DNA from: DAIDKA01 sp049792815 | GTDB taxonomy: Bacteria; Pseudomonadota; Gammaproteobacteria; Steroidobacterales; Steroidobacteraceae | NCBI GenBank assembly: GCA_049792815.1 | Contig: JBARBG010000035.1 | Span: 1-21,802 of the forward strand | Direction: 5' to 3' | DNA length: 21,802 nt | Shown here: positions 21,303-21,802 of the stretch, piece after piece | Layout of the letters: the number at the start of each line of letters is the position of its first letter | Position numbering within the stretch: position 1 is the first letter of the stretch | Made by a program: the position numbers and the translations under genes | Notes under the pieces: generated by a model | The model's input: the letters and a program-made list of their open reading frames with translations, nothing else | The model's database searches: none | Told to the model about the DNA's origin: nothing

Positions 21303-21802
21303 GCGACACGCGCACCGCGGTGCTTGCGGCCGCCGCACGCATCATCACCGCGGTCATCGAACAGGGTGTTTCTGCCGACGCGGCGCTGGCGACAGTCCCG
21401 GCGGGATCCGAACGGGCCGCGGTGCGTGCCATCGCCCTCGGCAGCGTGCGCTGGTATCTGCGCCTGCAACCGGCGTTGCAGTGCCTGCTCGAGCGCAAAT
21501 CCGGGCGGCTTGCGCCGCCGATCAACGCGCTCCTGGTCGCCGCCGTGCACCAGATCGAGTACTCGCGCAATCCCGCGCAGCTGACGGTCAATGCCGCGGT
21601 CAACGCCGCGCGCACGCTGGGGCATGAGCGGGCCGCGGGCCTCGTGAATGCCGTCCTGCGCCGCTGGGTTCGCGAGCGCGTCGCACTGTGTGCTGCGGTG
21701 GATACCGATCCGGTGGTCGCCGCCGCCCATCCCGCCTGGCTCGCTGCCGCGCTGCGGCGCGCGTGGCCCGCACAGGCCAGCGCCGTGATGGCGGCCAACA
21801 AC
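21299..21802 (+). CDS. rsmB: 16S rRNA (cytosine967-C5)-methyltransferase, N-terminal part (3' end outside window)
   Basis: The first 168 residues of RsmB (Sun). They form the NusB-like RNA-binding domain: RTAVLAAAARIITAVIEQG, then RAIALGSVRWYLRLQPALQ, NALLVAAVHQIEYSRNP, and VNAAVNAARTLGHERAAGLV. The SAM-dependent catalytic domain lies beyond the window. The family modifies C967 of 16S rRNA. The start ATG overlaps the fmt stop by four bases, matching the def-fmt-rsmB order known in E. coli. Confidence 0.93.
   Translation, partial: MSDTRTAVLAAAARIITAVIEQGVSADAALATVPAGSERAAVRAIALGSVRWYLRLQPALQCLLERKSGRLAPPINALLVAAVHQIEYSRNPAQLTVNAAVNAARTLGHERAAGLVNAVLRRWVRERVALCAAVDTDPVVAAAHPAWLAAALRRAWPAQASAVMAANN

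Noticed and set aside
1..21802. tRNA genes, insertion sequences, phage genes or CRISPR repeats
   Set aside because: No cloverleaf with a T-arm signature, transposase motif, integrase or regularly spaced repeat was seen; intergenic gaps are all under 200 bp.

Overview
The window is GC-rich, densely packed bacterial chromosome. Protein types and gene order point to a gammaproteobacterium of the Xanthomonadales/Nevskiales/Steroidobacter kind. The grounds are the lysM-dprA-smg-topA set divergent from def-fmt-rsmB, a zinc-finger-less TopA with C-terminal repeats, an MCE/ABC-aux lipid transport operon, and PrlC with glutathione reductase. The lineage is inferred from this pattern; no ribosomal RNA or phylogenetic marker comparison was possible. 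I see no tRNA or rRNA gene, insertion sequence, prophage or CRISPR array.

Layout. Bases 1-4082 (+): the end of an ABC-2 type permease, then a four-gene, translationally overlapping operon for an Mla-like phospholipid transporter: a STAS-MlaE fusion permease, an MlaF-like ATPase, an MlaD-like MCE protein and a PqiC-type lipoprotein. Bases 4051-8839 (-): a phospholipase-D-fold protein whose two HKD motifs are both destroyed, a membrane PAS-GGDEF-EAL protein, and an HD-domain phosphohydrolase. The first of these overlaps the lipoprotein gene tail to tail by 32 bp. Bases 8981-12445: divergent prlC (-) and gor (+). Bases 12448-19592 (-): a chain read in the order LysM lipoprotein, dprA, smg, topA, rlmJ, aroE. 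Bases 19782-21802 (+): def, fmt and the start of rsmB.

The genes fall into a few jobs: outer-membrane lipid traffic (1-4082), second-messenger signalling (5470-8839), peptide turnover and redox (prlC, gor), and a housekeeping block for DNA topology and uptake, rRNA methylation, the shikimate pathway and N-formylmethionine processing. The block joins two neighbourhoods that are separate in E. coli, prlC-rlmJ-gor and aroE-smg-dprA-def-fmt-rsmB.

Nothing here is clearly a new multi-gene system. The best leads are the predicted catalytically dead PLD-fold protein, a perfect 11-bp hairpin over the dprA start codon combined with an altered DprA core motif, a 10-bp direct repeat bracketing the terminator-bearing smg-topA spacer, and a nested dyad over both stop codons where gor meets aroE.
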